Positions 8,527 through 18,028 are shown, counted from the first letter of the stretch. The stretch is DNA of 56,537 nt from Planctomycetota bacterium (GCA_027618565.1 JAQCEQ010000017.1:1-56537), one strand, 5' to 3'. The notes: a model not told the origin generated them from the sequence alone. A program made the numbers and translations.

Positions 8527-9174
8527 ATGCGCAGGCGTAGCGTCGATCCTGATCCCGTCGTCCAGCCCGACGACATCCCACAGCTGGCCTACCAGTTCAT
8601 GAGGTCGAACCTCACGGGGCACATTGCTTTCGACGGCGACCGGAGGACGATCAAGGTGACCCCCCTCCCGGACGGGAGGCTGGTGGCGCCTGTGATGGTG
8701 GCGATGCTGCGCTCGACGGACGTCGTGATCGAACTCCCGGACGATGGCGACGACAATCTCCAGCTCACGGTGACTCTGGAGCCGCTCGACCCGCACGGCG
8801 GAGAAGGCTTTGCCTGCGACCGCTGGCGCATCTATCACGGCGACCCGCCGGATGTCCGCTGGGCGCTGGCCACCATCGATGCTGGCCGGTATCGCGGCTG
8901 GTTCATTGACGGACCGACCCTCGCGCGGGAGAATCCGCTTGCCGGCTGCGAGTTAGCGATCTGTCGCGACGCAAACCTGGAGGTGGCCACACTCAAGCGA
9001 GCCATCCACAAGGTGATCGGAAGCGATCCCCCCAGCGCTCTCTTGGTGGGCGTGGACCCGTGGGGTTTTGATGTGCGACGCCATGTCGATGTCGTACGGC
9101 TGCGCCTCAAGGAAGGCACCATCGTGACGGATGAGCGCTCGGCGATGGCGGCGCTGCAGGACCTGGCGGACTGA
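8527..9174 (+). CDS. DUF2470-like protein, possible split-barrel (PNPOx/HugZ-like) fold
   Basis: A 215-residue soluble protein. The C-terminal 80 residues (ANLEVATLKRAIHKVIG, then VGVDPWGFDVRR, then an Arg-rich beta segment and DERSAMAALQDL) have the layout of DUF2470, a domain found at the end of heme-utilisation and pyridoxamine-phosphate-oxidase-like proteins. The N-terminal part (LPDGRLVAPVMVAMLRSTDVVIELPDD) alternates beta strands and could be a degenerate split barrel, but no flavin or heme residues can be assigned. It is a single gene, divergent from aroDE and 84 bp upstream of phhA on the same strand. Function is unknown; the fold assignment is a weak recognition and not a proven homology. 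Confidence 0.45.
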   Translation: MRRRSVDPDPVVQPDDIPQLAYQFMRSNLTGHIAFDGDRRTIKVTPLPDGRLVAPVMVAMLRSTDVVIELPDDGDDNLQLTVTLEPLDPHGGEGFACDRWRIYHGDPPDVRWALATIDAGRYRGWFIDGPTLARENPLAGCELAICRDANLEVATLKRAIHKVIGSDPPSALLVGVDPWGFDVRRHVDVVRLRLKEGTIVTDERSAMAALQDLAD

Positions 9175-9258
9175 GCGGCGCTCACCCATCGCGCCGTCAT
9201 CACACCGTTTCGCGCTCCCCGGAGCCCCAACCTAGAATCCACGACTGAGGAACAACTC

Positions 9259-10149
9259 GTGAGCGACATGAAGCCCAAGGGCATGGCCGGCAACTTGAAC
9301 CATGCAATGATCGACGATGTGCAGGCCAAGGCTGCGCAGGCCGTGGCCGACCACTTTGGCGAGCCCGGCTGCGACGACATCACCAAGGCGTACATCGACC
9401 AGCGCTACGAGGGGTACTCCGAGGAAAACCAGGAGACGTGGCGCACGCTCTACGACCGCCAGATGGGCTACCTGGATGAACATGCGAGCGAGACCTACTT
9501 GATCGGCGCGCGCGCGATCCGTCTGGTTCGCGAGCACATCCCGTATCTCGACGGCACCAAGTCGATCAATCACTACCTGCAGCAACTGACCGGCTGGCAG
9601 AGCAAGGCCGTTCCCGGGTATCTGCCCGCCAAGTCGTTCTTCGCCTGCCTGGCTCGAAGAGAGTTCCCAACGACCGTGGTGATCCGCGCCAAGGAGGACA
9701 TCGACTACCTCCCCGAGCCCGACATCTTCCACGACATTTTTGGCCATGTGCCGCTCCACGCCGACCCCACCTTTGCCGACTTCCTCCAGACCTATGGCAA
9801 GGCCGCGCTCTTGACCGACAACCCGTTCCACACGGAGCGGCTGTCTCGATTGTTCTGGTTCACCGTCGAGTTTGGTCTCATCCGCGAGGGTGGGAGGATC
9901 AAGCTCTACGGCTCCGGGCTCATCTCAAGCCCGGGCGAGAGCCGGCACGCGCTGGACAGCCCGGATGTGGACCGGCGACCGTTCGAGATGGAGCGTGTGT
10001 GTGACACCGCCTTTGAGATCGACCATTTCCAGCCGATTCTCTATGTGCTGGACTCGTTCGAACAGCTCAAGGACGCGATGAATTCGTACGCGGAGCGACT
10101 GCTCAACTCACGAGCAGATACGTGCTCCATGCAACCGGCAGCGCACTGA
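9259..10149 (+). CDS. phhA: Phenylalanine 4-monooxygenase (pterin-dependent)
   Basis: A 296-residue protein with the aromatic amino acid hydroxylase signature HDIFGHVP at residues 158–165. His158 and His163 are the expected iron ligands and Glu204 in FTVEFGL is the third. The length suits the single-domain bacterial enzyme, which converts phenylalanine to tyrosine using tetrahydropterin and oxygen. No pterin carbinolamine dehydratase is nearby. The start is GTG at 9259, chosen because GAGG lies 8 bases upstream and a TAGAAT −10-like box is at 9233–9238. The 3' end overlaps the convergent membrane-protein gene by 47 bp. An Lrp/AsnC-type regulator is encoded 2.7 kb downstream, but no link is shown by the sequence. 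Confidence 0.93.
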   Translation: MSDMKPKGMAGNLNHAMIDDVQAKAAQAVADHFGEPGCDDITKAYIDQRYEGYSEENQETWRTLYDRQMGYLDEHASETYLIGARAIRLVREHIPYLDGTKSINHYLQQLTGWQSKAVPGYLPAKSFFACLARREFPTTVVIRAKEDIDYLPEPDIFHDIFGHVPLHADPTFADFLQTYGKAALLTDNPFHTERLSRLFWFTVEFGLIREGGRIKLYGSGLISSPGESRHALDSPDVDRRPFEMERVCDTAFEIDHFQPILYVLDSFEQLKDAMNSYAERLLNSRADTCSMQPAAH

Positions 10150-10534
10150 TCGCGACCCCGGCCAGCATCGTGAGCCTAGCCGCAGACCACTGCCGCGCCG
10201 CGATCTCCTGCACGACGACGATGTAGAACGTCACGATCGCATACTTGAAGACCGTGAGTCCCGACATGTCCCAGTGCTGGAGGATCAGGTTGGCCACGGG
10301 ATTGAGTTCCTGCCCACCGCGCGAGATCACTGCTCCGGTGAGCAACACATCGAGCGCCGACACCAAGAGCAGCGCGCCGATGAGCGGCACGAAGTGAAGG
10401 TCGCTCGACTCCCGGTGGACGAAGGCGTGGAGCCACGCACCAATGCTGGGTTGGGACGTTGGCCTCCGGATCGCGCTGGAGATGGAGTCCGCCGGCGAAC
10501 ACAATGGCCGTAACTGGTGTGTGGATGCACCCAT
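10103..10534 (-). CDS. Small DUF5658-like membrane protein
   Basis: A 143-residue protein with three or four hydrophobic segments: LIGALLLVSALDVLLTGAVI, a stretch containing FKYAIVTFYIVVV, and a C-terminal helix around LAGVAISALPVAWSTYLLV. The spacing of DVLLT and NPVANLIL between the first two helices matches the DUF5658 group of uncharacterised membrane proteins. The start at 10534 is decided by an excellent ribosome-binding site (AAAGGAGG, 7 bases upstream); an ATG 60 bases further up has none. The coding sequence overlaps the end of phhA by 47 bp in convergent orientation. It lies downstream of thiC on the same strand, separated by the palindromic repeat at 10625–10671. Confidence 0.65.
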   Translation of the reverse strand: MGASTHQLRPLCSPADSISSAIRRPTSQPSIGAWLHAFVHRESSDLHFVPLIGALLLVSALDVLLTGAVISRGGQELNPVANLILQHWDMSGLTVFKYAIVTFYIVVVQEIAARQWSAARLTMLAGVAISALPVAWSTYLLVS

Positions 10535-10624
10535 ACCGAGGCCTCCTTTCGTATGCCTCTGCACAAAGGTCGGTTTCGAGACCGGTGCCGGCAAGGCGAC
10601 AAACGAAAATGGTGTGCACGCCCC

Positions 10625-10671
10625 GACGTTGGTGAGATTCGACCCCTAAGGGGCCGAATCTCACCAACGTC
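10625..10671. repeat. GTTGGTGAGA-type palindrome, copy 1
   Basis: A 22-bp imperfect palindrome with a 3-base loop: GACGTTGGTGAGATTCG at the left pairs with its complement at the right. The one mismatch becomes a G·U pair only in leftward RNA. It lies 15 bp beyond the thiC stop codon, between thiC and the membrane-protein gene. No T-tract follows in either direction, so it is not a textbook intrinsic terminator. Related palindromes are at 20227, 34227 and 45783. Confidence 0.85.
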
Positions 10672-10686
10672 CTGGGCTTCCCGGTA

Positions 10687-12510
10687 CTAGATCACCGAAT
10701 CGTGGCTGGGAAGGTTGTGCGCGGGGGCCGTGTTGAGTTGGACCAGGTCGCTGTGGCACGCCGCCTTGGCCGTGAGCCTCTCGGTCCCCTTGCTTGCCAG
10801 CCGGTGGATCTCCTCGGGACTGAGGACGCCGCGCTTTGCAAGGATGTCCTGCTGTTCCGTGGTGAGTGCGGCGCTGCGCACGGGCTTGCCGCGCTGGTGC
10901 TCGGGCGACTTGCCGCTCTCGAATTCCTGGATCTCCTTGGAGATCCGGACGCTGCACCAGTCGTGGCCGCACATGGCGCAGAAGTCGGTGTCCACGTCCA
11001 GATCCTCGTCGTGGTACGCGCGCGCGGTGTCCGGGTCGAACGACAATTCAAAGTGCCGTTCCCAGTTGAGCGCGGCGCGCGCCTTGGTGAGCTGGTCGTC
11101 GCGGTCTCGCGCGCCTGGAATCCCCAGCGCCACATCCGCGGCGTGGGCGGCAATCTTGTAGGCGATGCAACCTTGCTTGACATCGTCCCTCTTAGGGAGT
11201 CCCAGGTGCTCCTTGGGGGTGACATAGCACAACATGCTGGCGCCGTGGTAGCCCGCGGCGGTGGCCCCGATGCATGAGGTGATGTGGTCGTAGCCGGGGA
11301 AGATGTCGGTCACCAATGGGCCCAGCACATAGAAGGGTGCACCGTGGCAGACGCGGCGCTGGAGCTTCATGTTGAACTCGATCTGGTCGAAGGGAACATG
11401 TCCCGGGCCCTCGATCATGACCTGCACGCCCTTGCGCCACGCGCGCTCGGTGAGCTCGCCCAGCGTGGAGAGCTCCGCCAGCTGCGCGCGGTCCGTCGCG
11501 TCCGCCAGCCCGCCTGGCCGCAGGCCATCGCCGATGGAAAAGGTCACGTCGTGGGCTCGCAGGACATCGCAGATCTGTTCCCACGCGTCGTACATGGGAT
11601 TCTGCTTGCCGTGGACCAGCATCCACTTGGCCAGGAGCGATCCGCCGCGGCTCACGATTCCAATCAGCCGTTCCTTGATGAGCGGGAGGTGCTCTCGGAG
11701 GACGCCGGCGTGGATCGTGAAGTAGTCCACGCCCTGCCGCGCCTGGTGTTCCAGCGATTCCAGGATGACTTCAAGAGAGAGCTCCTCGATCTTCCGTCCG
11801 ATGATCATGGAGTAGATCGGCACGGTGCCGATGGGCACGCTGGAGTTGCGGATGATCGCGGCGCGGCACCCGTCAAGATCGCCCCCGGTCGAGAGGTCCA
11901 TCACCGTGTCTGCGCCCCATCGCTCTGCCCACTTGAGTTTCTCCACCTCCTCGTCCGTGCCCGACGACACCGGCGACGCCCCCATGTTGGCGTTGATCTT
12001 CGTCTTGGAGGCGCGGCCTATCGCCATCGGGTCCAGTCGGTGCGCCAGGTGATGCACATTCGCGGGGATCACCATGCGCCCCGCGGCGATCTCGTCGCGC
12101 ACCTGTTCGGGCGTGAGGTGTCCCTCTCGCTCTGCGACGCGGCGCATCTGCTTGGTCACCACGCCAAGCCGAGCGAACTCAAGTTGCGTGACGGGCTCGA
12201 ACGCAGCGGGTGGGACAGCCCGAATGAAACGGAGTGAACCCGCCGCGCCGATGCATCCGAGTCCTGCGCACGCCCGCGCGTGATCCGCTCCAGCGACAAT
12301 CGACCATCCTTCCGGCAGGAAGTCCCACGCTGTCTTCTCGCTCGGCGCCGGCATGCCGGGCGTGTCCGGCGAGGCAAACGCCAGCGCACCTCCGACATCC
12401 GCGCGCAGGGCGAAGCTCCCTGGCGTCGTCCCCGCCGCGCAGGAAGAGGGGTTGTGCGCCCCATGGAGCGGGAGGGGGATGGCTTGATCCGTTGTTGTCG
12501 ATGCTGGCAT
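10687..12510 (-). CDS. thiC: Phosphomethylpyrimidine synthase ThiC
   Basis: A 607-residue radical-SAM enzyme that rearranges aminoimidazole ribotide into the hydroxymethylpyrimidine phosphate moiety of thiamine. Family features include [27 protein letters not shown] and [13 protein letters not shown]. The C-terminal cluster motif C-x2-C-x4-C (CAMCGHDWC) is at residues 511–519 and binds the 4Fe–4S cluster. The length is typical. The ATG at 12510 has GAGGTGA about 6 bases upstream. Expression is almost certainly controlled by the TPP riboswitch in the 5' leader (12601–12690). The palindrome at 10625–10671 follows the stop codon. No other thiamine gene is nearby. Confidence 0.97.
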   Translation of the reverse strand: MPASTTTDQAIPLPLHGAHNPSSCAAGTTPGSFALRADVGGALAFASPDTPGMPAPSEKTAWDFLPEGWSIVAGADHARACAGLGCIGAAGSLRFIRAVPPAAFEPVTQLEFARLGVVTKQMRRVAEREGHLTPEQVRDEIAAGRMVIPANVHHLAHRLDPMAIGRASKTKINANMGASPVSSGTDEEVEKLKWAERWGADTVMDLSTGGDLDGCRAAIIRNSSVPIGTVPIYSMIIGRKIEELSLEVILESLEHQARQGVDYFTIHAGVLREHLPLIKERLIGIVSRGGSLLAKWMLVHGKQNPMYDAWEQICDVLRAHDVTFSIGDGLRPGGLADATDRAQLAELSTLGELTERAWRKGVQVMIEGPGHVPFDQIEFNMKLQRRVCHGAPFYVLGPLVTDIFPGYDHITSCIGATAAGYHGASMLCYVTPKEHLGLPKRDDVKQGCIAYKIAAHAADVALGIPGARDRDDQLTKARAALNWERHFELSFDPDTARAYHDEDLDVDTDFCAMCGHDWCSVRISKEIQEFESGKSPEHQRGKPVRSAALTTEQQDILAKRGVLSPEEIHRLASKGTERLTAKAACHSDLVQLNTAPAHNLPSHDSVI

Positions 12511-12600
12511 GAAGTCACCTCAGGCGTGAGCGATGTTGTGCCGCTGCTCGTGGAGGCGTCAAAGTGGTCCTGGGAAGGCCAGAAATACCTTTACTCCAAG

Positions 12601-12690
12601 GCCGCTTTCCTACGCCGGTGCGAACCGGATCAGGTTCCGCAGGTGCTTCTCAGCCCCGGATCGTGCATGATCCGGGGCGCCCTGAGCGAC
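12601..12690 (-). promoter_or_regulatory. TPP riboswitch (THI element) in the thiC leader
   Basis: Read leftward, the RNA contains the conserved pieces in order: CAGGGCGCC, a long extra P3a hairpin (GCCCCGGATC pairing with GATCCGGGGC), GGCTGAGA, then AACCTGATCCGG and GGCGTAGGAAAGC. Helix P1 can form between GTCGCT (12685–12690) and AGCGGC (12601–12606) with one G·U. It begins 90 bases upstream of the thiC start and should repress thiC when thiamine pyrophosphate is plentiful. The remaining thiC leader (12511–12600) has no gene. Confidence 0.95.
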
Positions 12691-12871
12691 GCCGGAGACT
12701 AGCACTGTGCGCCAGCCGAGAGAAACTCTCCCCTCCTTTCTGGAACCGTATGATGTTTCCAGATTGTGGGTCGGTCCCGCTCGGCGAGAGTTTGCCAGGG
12801 CGGGGGTTGTGTTTCCCTCGATCGAGTGCGCACCCGCGCATGTCCGGCAAACAACAAGCCCCCTCCCATCC

Positions 12872-13810
12872 ATGATGCAAGCACACTTGGACGAAGCCGA
12901 CCTCGCCTTGGTGGGCGCCCTGCACGTCTCGGCGCGACGAACAGGACGGGAGTTGGCGAAGGAGACGGGACTCTCAGAGGCCAATGTTTCCAGGCGCCTC
13001 AAGCGCCTCACGGACGAACACCTCGTCTTCTTCAAGAGTTATGTGCCGCCCGCGGCATTCGGGAGGATGGTCGAGGCCGCGGTGGTGCTCAATGGACTTA
13101 GCGCCAGTGATCTCCTCCGCGCCGGCGAGTGCCTGGCCGGGGTGGATGCCTGCGCGTCCGTGATCGAGGTAGACCATCGATACCTCATCTCCCACGCGCA
13201 CGCCAACACGCTCATCACCCTGAATGCGGCTCTCGAAGGCGGACTCGATCCGACGATGCCCTATCGCCTCCAGATCTACCCCATGCTGCGCTGCTACATG
13301 TTCCCGGGTGCGCGTGATCGATTCGAACAGCATCCGCCAGCCGACCGTGCTGACTTGGATGAGGTCGACCTCCAGATCCTGCGAATCCTGGAGGGCGATG
13401 GTCGAGCCACCTTTGCCAGCATTTCCAAGCGTGTCGGCATTTCCCCCACCGCCGTCGCGGAGCGATACCGCAAGTTGGAGGATCGTGGGGTGGTGTACCC
13501 GTTCGTGCTGGTGGCCGAAGAAGCCAGCGCGCAGCCCGGGCGGATCCTCCGCGTCGAGATTGCGGGACCGTTGCACACGCCTGCCGTCACGATCGAATCG
13601 ATCCTCAAGCCCGATTGCGCCGCTCTCATGGGCGGACCGGCGCAGTTCATGGCTTCCATCAACAGCAGAGACACGCGTGACTCGGCCGTGCTCGCCAGCC
13701 AGCTGAGCCAGGTGCCGGGTGTCATGAGTGCGACATTCGCACCCATTACCCGTGTGCACAAGCGCAAGGGAGTGATGGAGTCCGACGCCGTCGCCTGCGC
13801 CGCTCGCTAG
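12872..13810 (+). CDS. Tandem Lrp/AsnC-family transcriptional regulator
   Basis: A 312-residue protein with two winged-helix modules of the Lrp/AsnC type. The first HTH is at about residues 6–52 (LDEADLALVGAL, GRELAKETGLSEANVSRRLKRL). The second is at about 170–217 (LDEVDLQILRILEGDGRATF, then KRVGISPTAVAERYRKLED). Each is followed by roughly 90–100 residues that could form the RAM effector fold, though the RAM sequences are divergent. Ordinary Lrp proteins have one copy (about 150 residues), so this is an internally duplicated, covalently dimeric version. The first ATG of MMQAHLDEADL at 12872 was chosen; the frame is open 55 codons further but would overlap the riboswitch region. It is divergent from thiC. 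The effector is unknown, probably an amino acid. Confidence 0.8.
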   Translation: MMQAHLDEADLALVGALHVSARRTGRELAKETGLSEANVSRRLKRLTDEHLVFFKSYVPPAAFGRMVEAAVVLNGLSASDLLRAGECLAGVDACASVIEVDHRYLISHAHANTLITLNAALEGGLDPTMPYRLQIYPMLRCYMFPGARDRFEQHPPADRADLDEVDLQILRILEGDGRATFASISKRVGISPTAVAERYRKLEDRGVVYPFVLVAEEASAQPGRILRVEIAGPLHTPAVTIESILKPDCAALMGGPAQFMASINSRDTRDSAVLASQLSQVPGVMSATFAPITRVHKRKGVMESDAVACAAR

Positions 13811-13848
13811 CGCGGGTCGTCCACCCGTCTCCCCACCGCGACTCACCC

Positions 13849-16434
13849 TCAGCCGGACTGCAGCTGAGACAGTTTCTCCATGCGCGTCCGGTGGATCGCA
13901 CGGTCGGGTTCCAGGATCGTGAGCGCCTCCAATTGCCGGCGGGCAGCATCCCAGTCCTTTGCCTCGATCGCAGCGGCGGCGGCTTCTTCGCGCAGCGTGG
14001 CGTCGAAGGGGCTGATTCGAGTGGCACGAGTCGCCCACCGCAGTGCCGCCGGAGCATCGCCGCGGCGTCGCGCCGTGTGGGAGAGCTCGAGGGCGAACGA
14101 CGGGTCGTCCTCAGCCGCCGAGTCCAGCGCCTCCAGGTGCGCGGACGCCTTGATGGGATCGCGAAGCATCCAGTGGGCCGCCAGTTTCTTCCGCGGCCAC
14201 AGGTCGACGGGGCGAAGCGCCGCGTATCGCTCCAGCAGCGGGACGCACTCCACGGTGACTGTCCCGCCAGCGGCAGCAACGGCTCTTCGAGCCACCAACT
14301 CCGCAAGATCAGCGTGGTCTGGATGCTGCTGCAGCAGTTTCGCCAGCAACTCGTCGCTCATCGTCAGTGACTCGCCCTCACCCACCAGCTGGTCCAAGGG
14401 TGGCTGTGGATCGAAGCCCCACGCGCGAACCTGGGCGCCGGCCCAGACCTGGAACTGCGAAAGAAATTCCTCCGGGGTGACCTCAAGGACCTGCGCCATC
14501 GCCTGTGGCTCCGTGGCTCCCTCGGCATACATCGAGAGCATCCTTCCGATCGACGCGTCGCCCCAGGTGGCGCGGATGAACTGGACCATCCAGTGGCCCT
14601 GTGCGTAGGCAAGCGCTCGATCGCTGGGCCGCTTCGGGCGGATGAACGCCCACTTGATGTCGTCCAGGTTGAAGATCTCGCCTCTGCGCCACGCCTCGGC
14701 GAGCAGCCGGTAGGTGGTGTCCGGCCGAGCGCCCAACTCCATGTCCACCGCAATCGCCTCGGTCATCCAGTGCGGGATGCGGTTGGAGGTCTGGTCCAGC
14801 GTGACGGTGTGCGTGTACTCGTGACGCAGCACCTCCAGCCAGTCGAAGAGCCCCAGGAACTTCTTCGCCGGTCCCTCGCGCGGCGGCTCCATCGCGATCA
14901 CCGGCCCAGTGCTGGCGGCAATCGTGTGGATGAACGGCGTGCCGGTGAGCCGCACGCCGAAGTACTCGTGGTCCGGCATCAGCTCGATCGTGGTCTTGGT
15001 CCGAGGCTCGTGGCCCAGGCGGGCGCATACCTCGCGGTGCATCTGCTCAAGTGGGGCCAGCATCTCGGCAGCGAGCAGTTCGTCCTGGCCGGGCCGGCAT
15101 CGAATCCGGAAGTGCTCGCCTTCCACTACGGGCCATGACGAGATCTCTTCGAGGAGCGACAGGCTCAGGCGAGCCCGCGTGTCGAACGGATCCGATTCCA
15201 GCCCCGACCGCAGTGCCTCAAGAGCGCGTTCGTCTTCGCCCGACTGCATGAACAGCGCACCCATCTCCAAGCGAGGAGCGGTCCAGTTGGGTTCCATGGC
15301 CGATGCGTTCGCCAGCACCTCGGCCGCGCGCGCGTACTGGCGCTGCAGCGAGAGGAATCGCCCCGCGTCGAACAGCGCTCCTGCGTTCCCGGGGGCAACC
15401 ACGGCGTAGTCCGCCAGCGCCTGCTGCATGGCGTCGTCGCCAAGTCGCAGGGACTGGGCCGCAGCGAGGAGTGCCATCGCCTCGCGGTGCGTGGCCGCGC
15501 CCGGCATCGCGAGGACCTCGCGCGAGGCCTCGGCGGCGCCGTCGGCATCGCCTCGAACCAGCGCCACATGCGCACGAAGGAGCGACCCCAGCGGGCTGGC
15601 AGGGGACACCGATTCCACCTGCTCGATCGCGCGCTGGGCGCTGTCAAAATCAAACTGCCGCGCCGCGGCGCGACCAAGCAGGTACCACGCCTCAGCCAGC
15701 CGCGGGTTCAGTGCAAGCGCCGACTGCAGGGCCTTCGCGCCGTCCCCGGTCGCGTGGTGCGAGAGGAGGAGTCGACCCTCCGCCAGTGGGCCGTGCCAGT
15801 CCAGGGGGTTGGCGGCGGCGGCGGCACCAAGTCGATCCAGCGTCTCCTGGAGCGCGCTCGCGTCGATGGGCGTCGTGCGTGCCAGCACCGCCATCGCCTC
15901 CGCGGCCGCGGCTTCGACCTGGCCAGACCGGTCTCGGGCGGAAACTTCCTCCAACGCCGTGAGCGCGGCGCGCGCGCTGGTCGATGCGTCCTCCACGCGA
16001 CCCGCATCGAGCTGCATGAGCGCACGGAGTGATTGGATGCGCAGGCGCATCGCTGCCTGTGCCGCACCACCTGCGTCCGCCACCTCCCCCGCGTCCAGCG
16101 CCGCGAACGCAGCCGTCGTGTCGCCTCGCTGCCAGAGCGCGCGGGCCCGCAGCAACGCGGATGCCGTGGCATCGATCTGGAACGCAAAGTCCCAGGTCTC
16201 GATCGCCGCTTCAAGCCGCTCGTCCGGCGACTGCAAGTCACCATCCGCCCAGCGACCGTGGCGAATGCGGAGTTGCCGACGCTCCTCATCGTCAAGGAAC
16301 GCGGCGCGCTCGGCACGATCAATGCTGGGAGCTGGCTCGATCGACTTGGGAACCAGTTGCGCGGAGGCGCTTGAAGCGCACGAGAGCACCATCCCCGCGA
16401 CTGCGGCACGCGCGGCGAGCATGGAAGTCCACAT
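13849..16434 (-). CDS. Exported TPR protein with peptidase-MA-like gluzincin domain
   Basis: An 861-residue protein with a signal peptide (cleavage likely after SASA, residues 22–25). The N-terminal half is filled with TPR-type helical repeats (for example EAWYLLGRAAARQFDFDSAQ). The central zinc-protease motif is HEYTH, with a downstream Glu in PHWMTEAIAVDME. That is the arrangement of peptidase-MA gluzincins, with two His and a Glu as zinc ligands. More helical repeats follow to the C-terminus. Such proteins are common in Planctomycetes; substrates are unknown. The gene abuts the LolA-like gene exactly (stop TGA immediately followed by ATG), so the two are translationally coupled and may act together at the cell envelope. 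Confidence 0.8.
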   Translation of the reverse strand: MWTSMLAARAAVAGMVLSCASSASAQLVPKSIEPAPSIDRAERAAFLDDEERRQLRIRHGRWADGDLQSPDERLEAAIETWDFAFQIDATASALLRARALWQRGDTTAAFAALDAGEVADAGGAAQAAMRLRIQSLRALMQLDAGRVEDASTSARAALTALEEVSARDRSGQVEAAAAEAMAVLARTTPIDASALQETLDRLGAAAAANPLDWHGPLAEGRLLLSHHATGDGAKALQSALALNPRLAEAWYLLGRAAARQFDFDSAQRAIEQVESVSPASPLGSLLRAHVALVRGDADGAAEASREVLAMPGAATHREAMALLAAAQSLRLGDDAMQQALADYAVVAPGNAGALFDAGRFLSLQRQYARAAEVLANASAMEPNWTAPRLEMGALFMQSGEDERALEALRSGLESDPFDTRARLSLSLLEEISSWPVVEGEHFRIRCRPGQDELLAAEMLAPLEQMHREVCARLGHEPRTKTTIELMPDHEYFGVRLTGTPFIHTIAASTGPVIAMEPPREGPAKKFLGLFDWLEVLRHEYTHTVTLDQTSNRIPHWMTEAIAVDMELGARPDTTYRLLAEAWRRGEIFNLDDIKWAFIRPKRPSDRALAYAQGHWMVQFIRATWGDASIGRMLSMYAEGATEPQAMAQVLEVTPEEFLSQFQVWAGAQVRAWGFDPQPPLDQLVGEGESLTMSDELLAKLLQQHPDHADLAELVARRAVAAAGGTVTVECVPLLERYAALRPVDLWPRKKLAAHWMLRDPIKASAHLEALDSAAEDDPSFALELSHTARRRGDAPAALRWATRATRISPFDATLREEAAAAAIEAKDWDAARRQLEALTILEPDRAIHRTRMEKLSQLQSG

Positions 16435-17286
16435 TCAGCCCGGCTCCTTCGGGCGGCGGTCGATGGACCACTCGCCTTCGGGGAGCGTGGGTGCACTGAG
16501 CAGCGCACGCGCAGCCTCCGGCACCGCTTCATTCACGACGAGGGCCTTGAGGACGACGACCGTCCGCGAACCATCGGGTGCGTCCGCGCAGATGGCGGAC
16601 GGCTGCCACGTCACTGGGTCCCACGCAACCAGCACTCGCGTGAGTTCTCTCGCGGCGCGCGTGCCTGCCCGGGGAGCCAGTGCCGCGACGACAAGGCCAT
16701 CGGGCTTGAACGATCCCGCCACGGCGGTGTCCGGCCACGCGGACAACTCGCATGAAAAACCCTTCTCGAGGTCGGCGCGGCGCTGCCCGACAGGAAGCGG
16801 GATCGGACCCTCACCGGCGCGCAGTGGGTCGTAGTCCTCATCGGGAAGCGCCAGCTGCCGGGCCGTCGCCCGACGCTCCACCGGCACGAACTCCGTGAGC
16901 CAACCCTCTGCGTAGACGAAGTGCCGATTCTCGTGCTCCAGCCGGCCCGTGCCATCGATGAAGTCCCGGACCAGGATGGCAACTCGGCGCTGCGGGCCCT
17001 GACCCTCCACGACGAACGTGCCCGTCCGGCGCTCGGACTCTTCAGTGAGGGCGTCGGTCCGTGTGGCCACAAAGTGTGCCGACACCAGCGTGATCTTGGC
17101 CGCCGCCGCGTCGACACAGGCGAGCACCGAGTCAATGTCGGAATCCACGGGAACGGCCGGCGGCTGCGCGGGGGTGGCCTGAGCCTGAACTTGGGCCCGT
17201 GCCTCCGGGACCGCGGGGGTCGAACCACATCCGCCCTGCGGCGCCATCGCCAGTGCGAAGAACAGTGCCACGGGAAGCGACGCCAT
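16435..17286 (-). CDS. LolA-like outer-membrane lipoprotein carrier/DUF2092-like exported protein
   Basis: About 283 residues from MASLPVALFF. It has a short signal sequence followed by Cys (GGCGSTPAVPEA), suggesting a lipoprotein, although the residues before Cys are not a canonical lipobox. The body shows the LolA-like order: an amphipathic helix (DSVLACVDAAAAKITLVSAHF), then beta strands with a polar turn (SERRTGTFVVEGQGPQRRVAI, split across the turn) and the EFVPVERRATARQLALP segment. LolA-fold proteins bind lipids or lipoproteins in the periplasm. The upstream in-frame ATG at 17340 gives a poor leader, so 17286 was preferred. It is the first gene of a two-gene operon with the TPR protease, divergent from yceI. 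Confidence 0.6.
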   Translation of the reverse strand: MASLPVALFFALAMAPQGGCGSTPAVPEARAQVQAQATPAQPPAVPVDSDIDSVLACVDAAAAKITLVSAHFVATRTDALTEESERRTGTFVVEGQGPQRRVAILVRDFIDGTGRLEHENRHFVYAEGWLTEFVPVERRATARQLALPDEDYDPLRAGEGPIPLPVGQRRADLEKGFSCELSAWPDTAVAGSFKPDGLVVAALAPRAGTRAARELTRVLVAWDPVTWQPSAICADAPDGSRTVVVLKALVVNEAVPEAARALLSAPTLPEGEWSIDRRPKEPG

Positions 17287-17365
17287 GATCGATGGGATCG
17301 TACGCAGGCACGGCCTGGTTGGATCGCTGCTGCCACCCACAATCGCCGCGGCTTAGAATCGAACC

Positions 17366-18028
17366 ATGCCAGCGCCCCTTCGATGCCGACTCCTCGCGGT
17401 GCTTCCCATCACACTCGTTGCGACGATGTCGCTCCTCGTGGGCATCACCGCGCTTCGCGCGCCTGCGGCCGGCGTCACTCCCGCGACCCCGGTCACCCCC
17501 GCCGAGGCGGTGTGGAAGCTGGACCCCATCCACTCGATCGCCCTGTTCCGAATTCAGCATCTGAAGAGTGGCATGTTTTGGGGACGAGTCAATGGACTGG
17601 AGGGAACCGTCACCTACGACCAAGGTGGCTCGACGGCGCCGGTCCTCGACGTGACCGCGTCGCTTGACCACATGGACACGGGGTCGGAGAGGTTGGATGG
17701 AAACCTCAAGGGACCAAACTTCTTCAATGCGGCGGAGTTCCCGACGCTCTCCTTCAAGAGCACCGGCGGCGAGAGGGTCTCTGAAAGCCAATGGCGCGTG
17801 ACGGGTGACCTGACGATTCGCGGGAAGACGCAGCCGGTCGCGGTTTCCTTGGATGTCACAGGATTTGGCGGGATAGCCCTCGAGTCGCGCGCCGGATTCG
17901 AGGCCACGCTCACCATCAAGCGATCCGACTTCGGGATGCCGTGGGGAATCGAGAAACCCACCGCCGTCCTCTCCGATGATGTAAGGCTCATCGTGAGCCT
18001 CGAAGGAATCCAGCAGAGTGGCGGATGA
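17366..18028 (+). CDS. YceI-family exported lipid-binding protein
   Basis: A 220-residue protein with a signal peptide (hydrophobic LPITLVATMSLLVGITALRA) and a YceI beta-barrel. Diagnostic segments are WKLDPIHSIALFRIQHL, HMDTGSERLDGNLKGPNFF, FPTLSFKSTG, LTIRGKTQPVAV and SDFGMPWG. YceI proteins bind isoprenoid-type lipids in the periplasm. The ATG at 17366 has no ribosome-binding site, and a −10-like TAGAAT ends only 6 bases before it, so the transcript may be leaderless. The stop codon overlaps the next gene by 11 bp. Confidence 0.9.
   Translation: MPAPLRCRLLAVLPITLVATMSLLVGITALRAPAAGVTPATPVTPAEAVWKLDPIHSIALFRIQHLKSGMFWGRVNGLEGTVTYDQGGSTAPVLDVTASLDHMDTGSERLDGNLKGPNFFNAAEFPTLSFKSTGGERVSESQWRVTGDLTIRGKTQPVAVSLDVTGFGGIALESRAGFEATLTIKRSDFGMPWGIEKPTAVLSDDVRLIVSLEGIQQSGG

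Noticed and set aside
10625-10671. Simple intrinsic terminator of thiC
   Set aside because: The stem is suitable but no T-tract follows, and related copies occur where termination makes no sense (between divergent starts at 20227).
12707-12871. Upstream in-frame extension of the Lrp-like gene
   Set aside because: It would run into the thiC riboswitch promoter region and adds 55 residues with no homology; the HTH starts right after the ATG at 12872.
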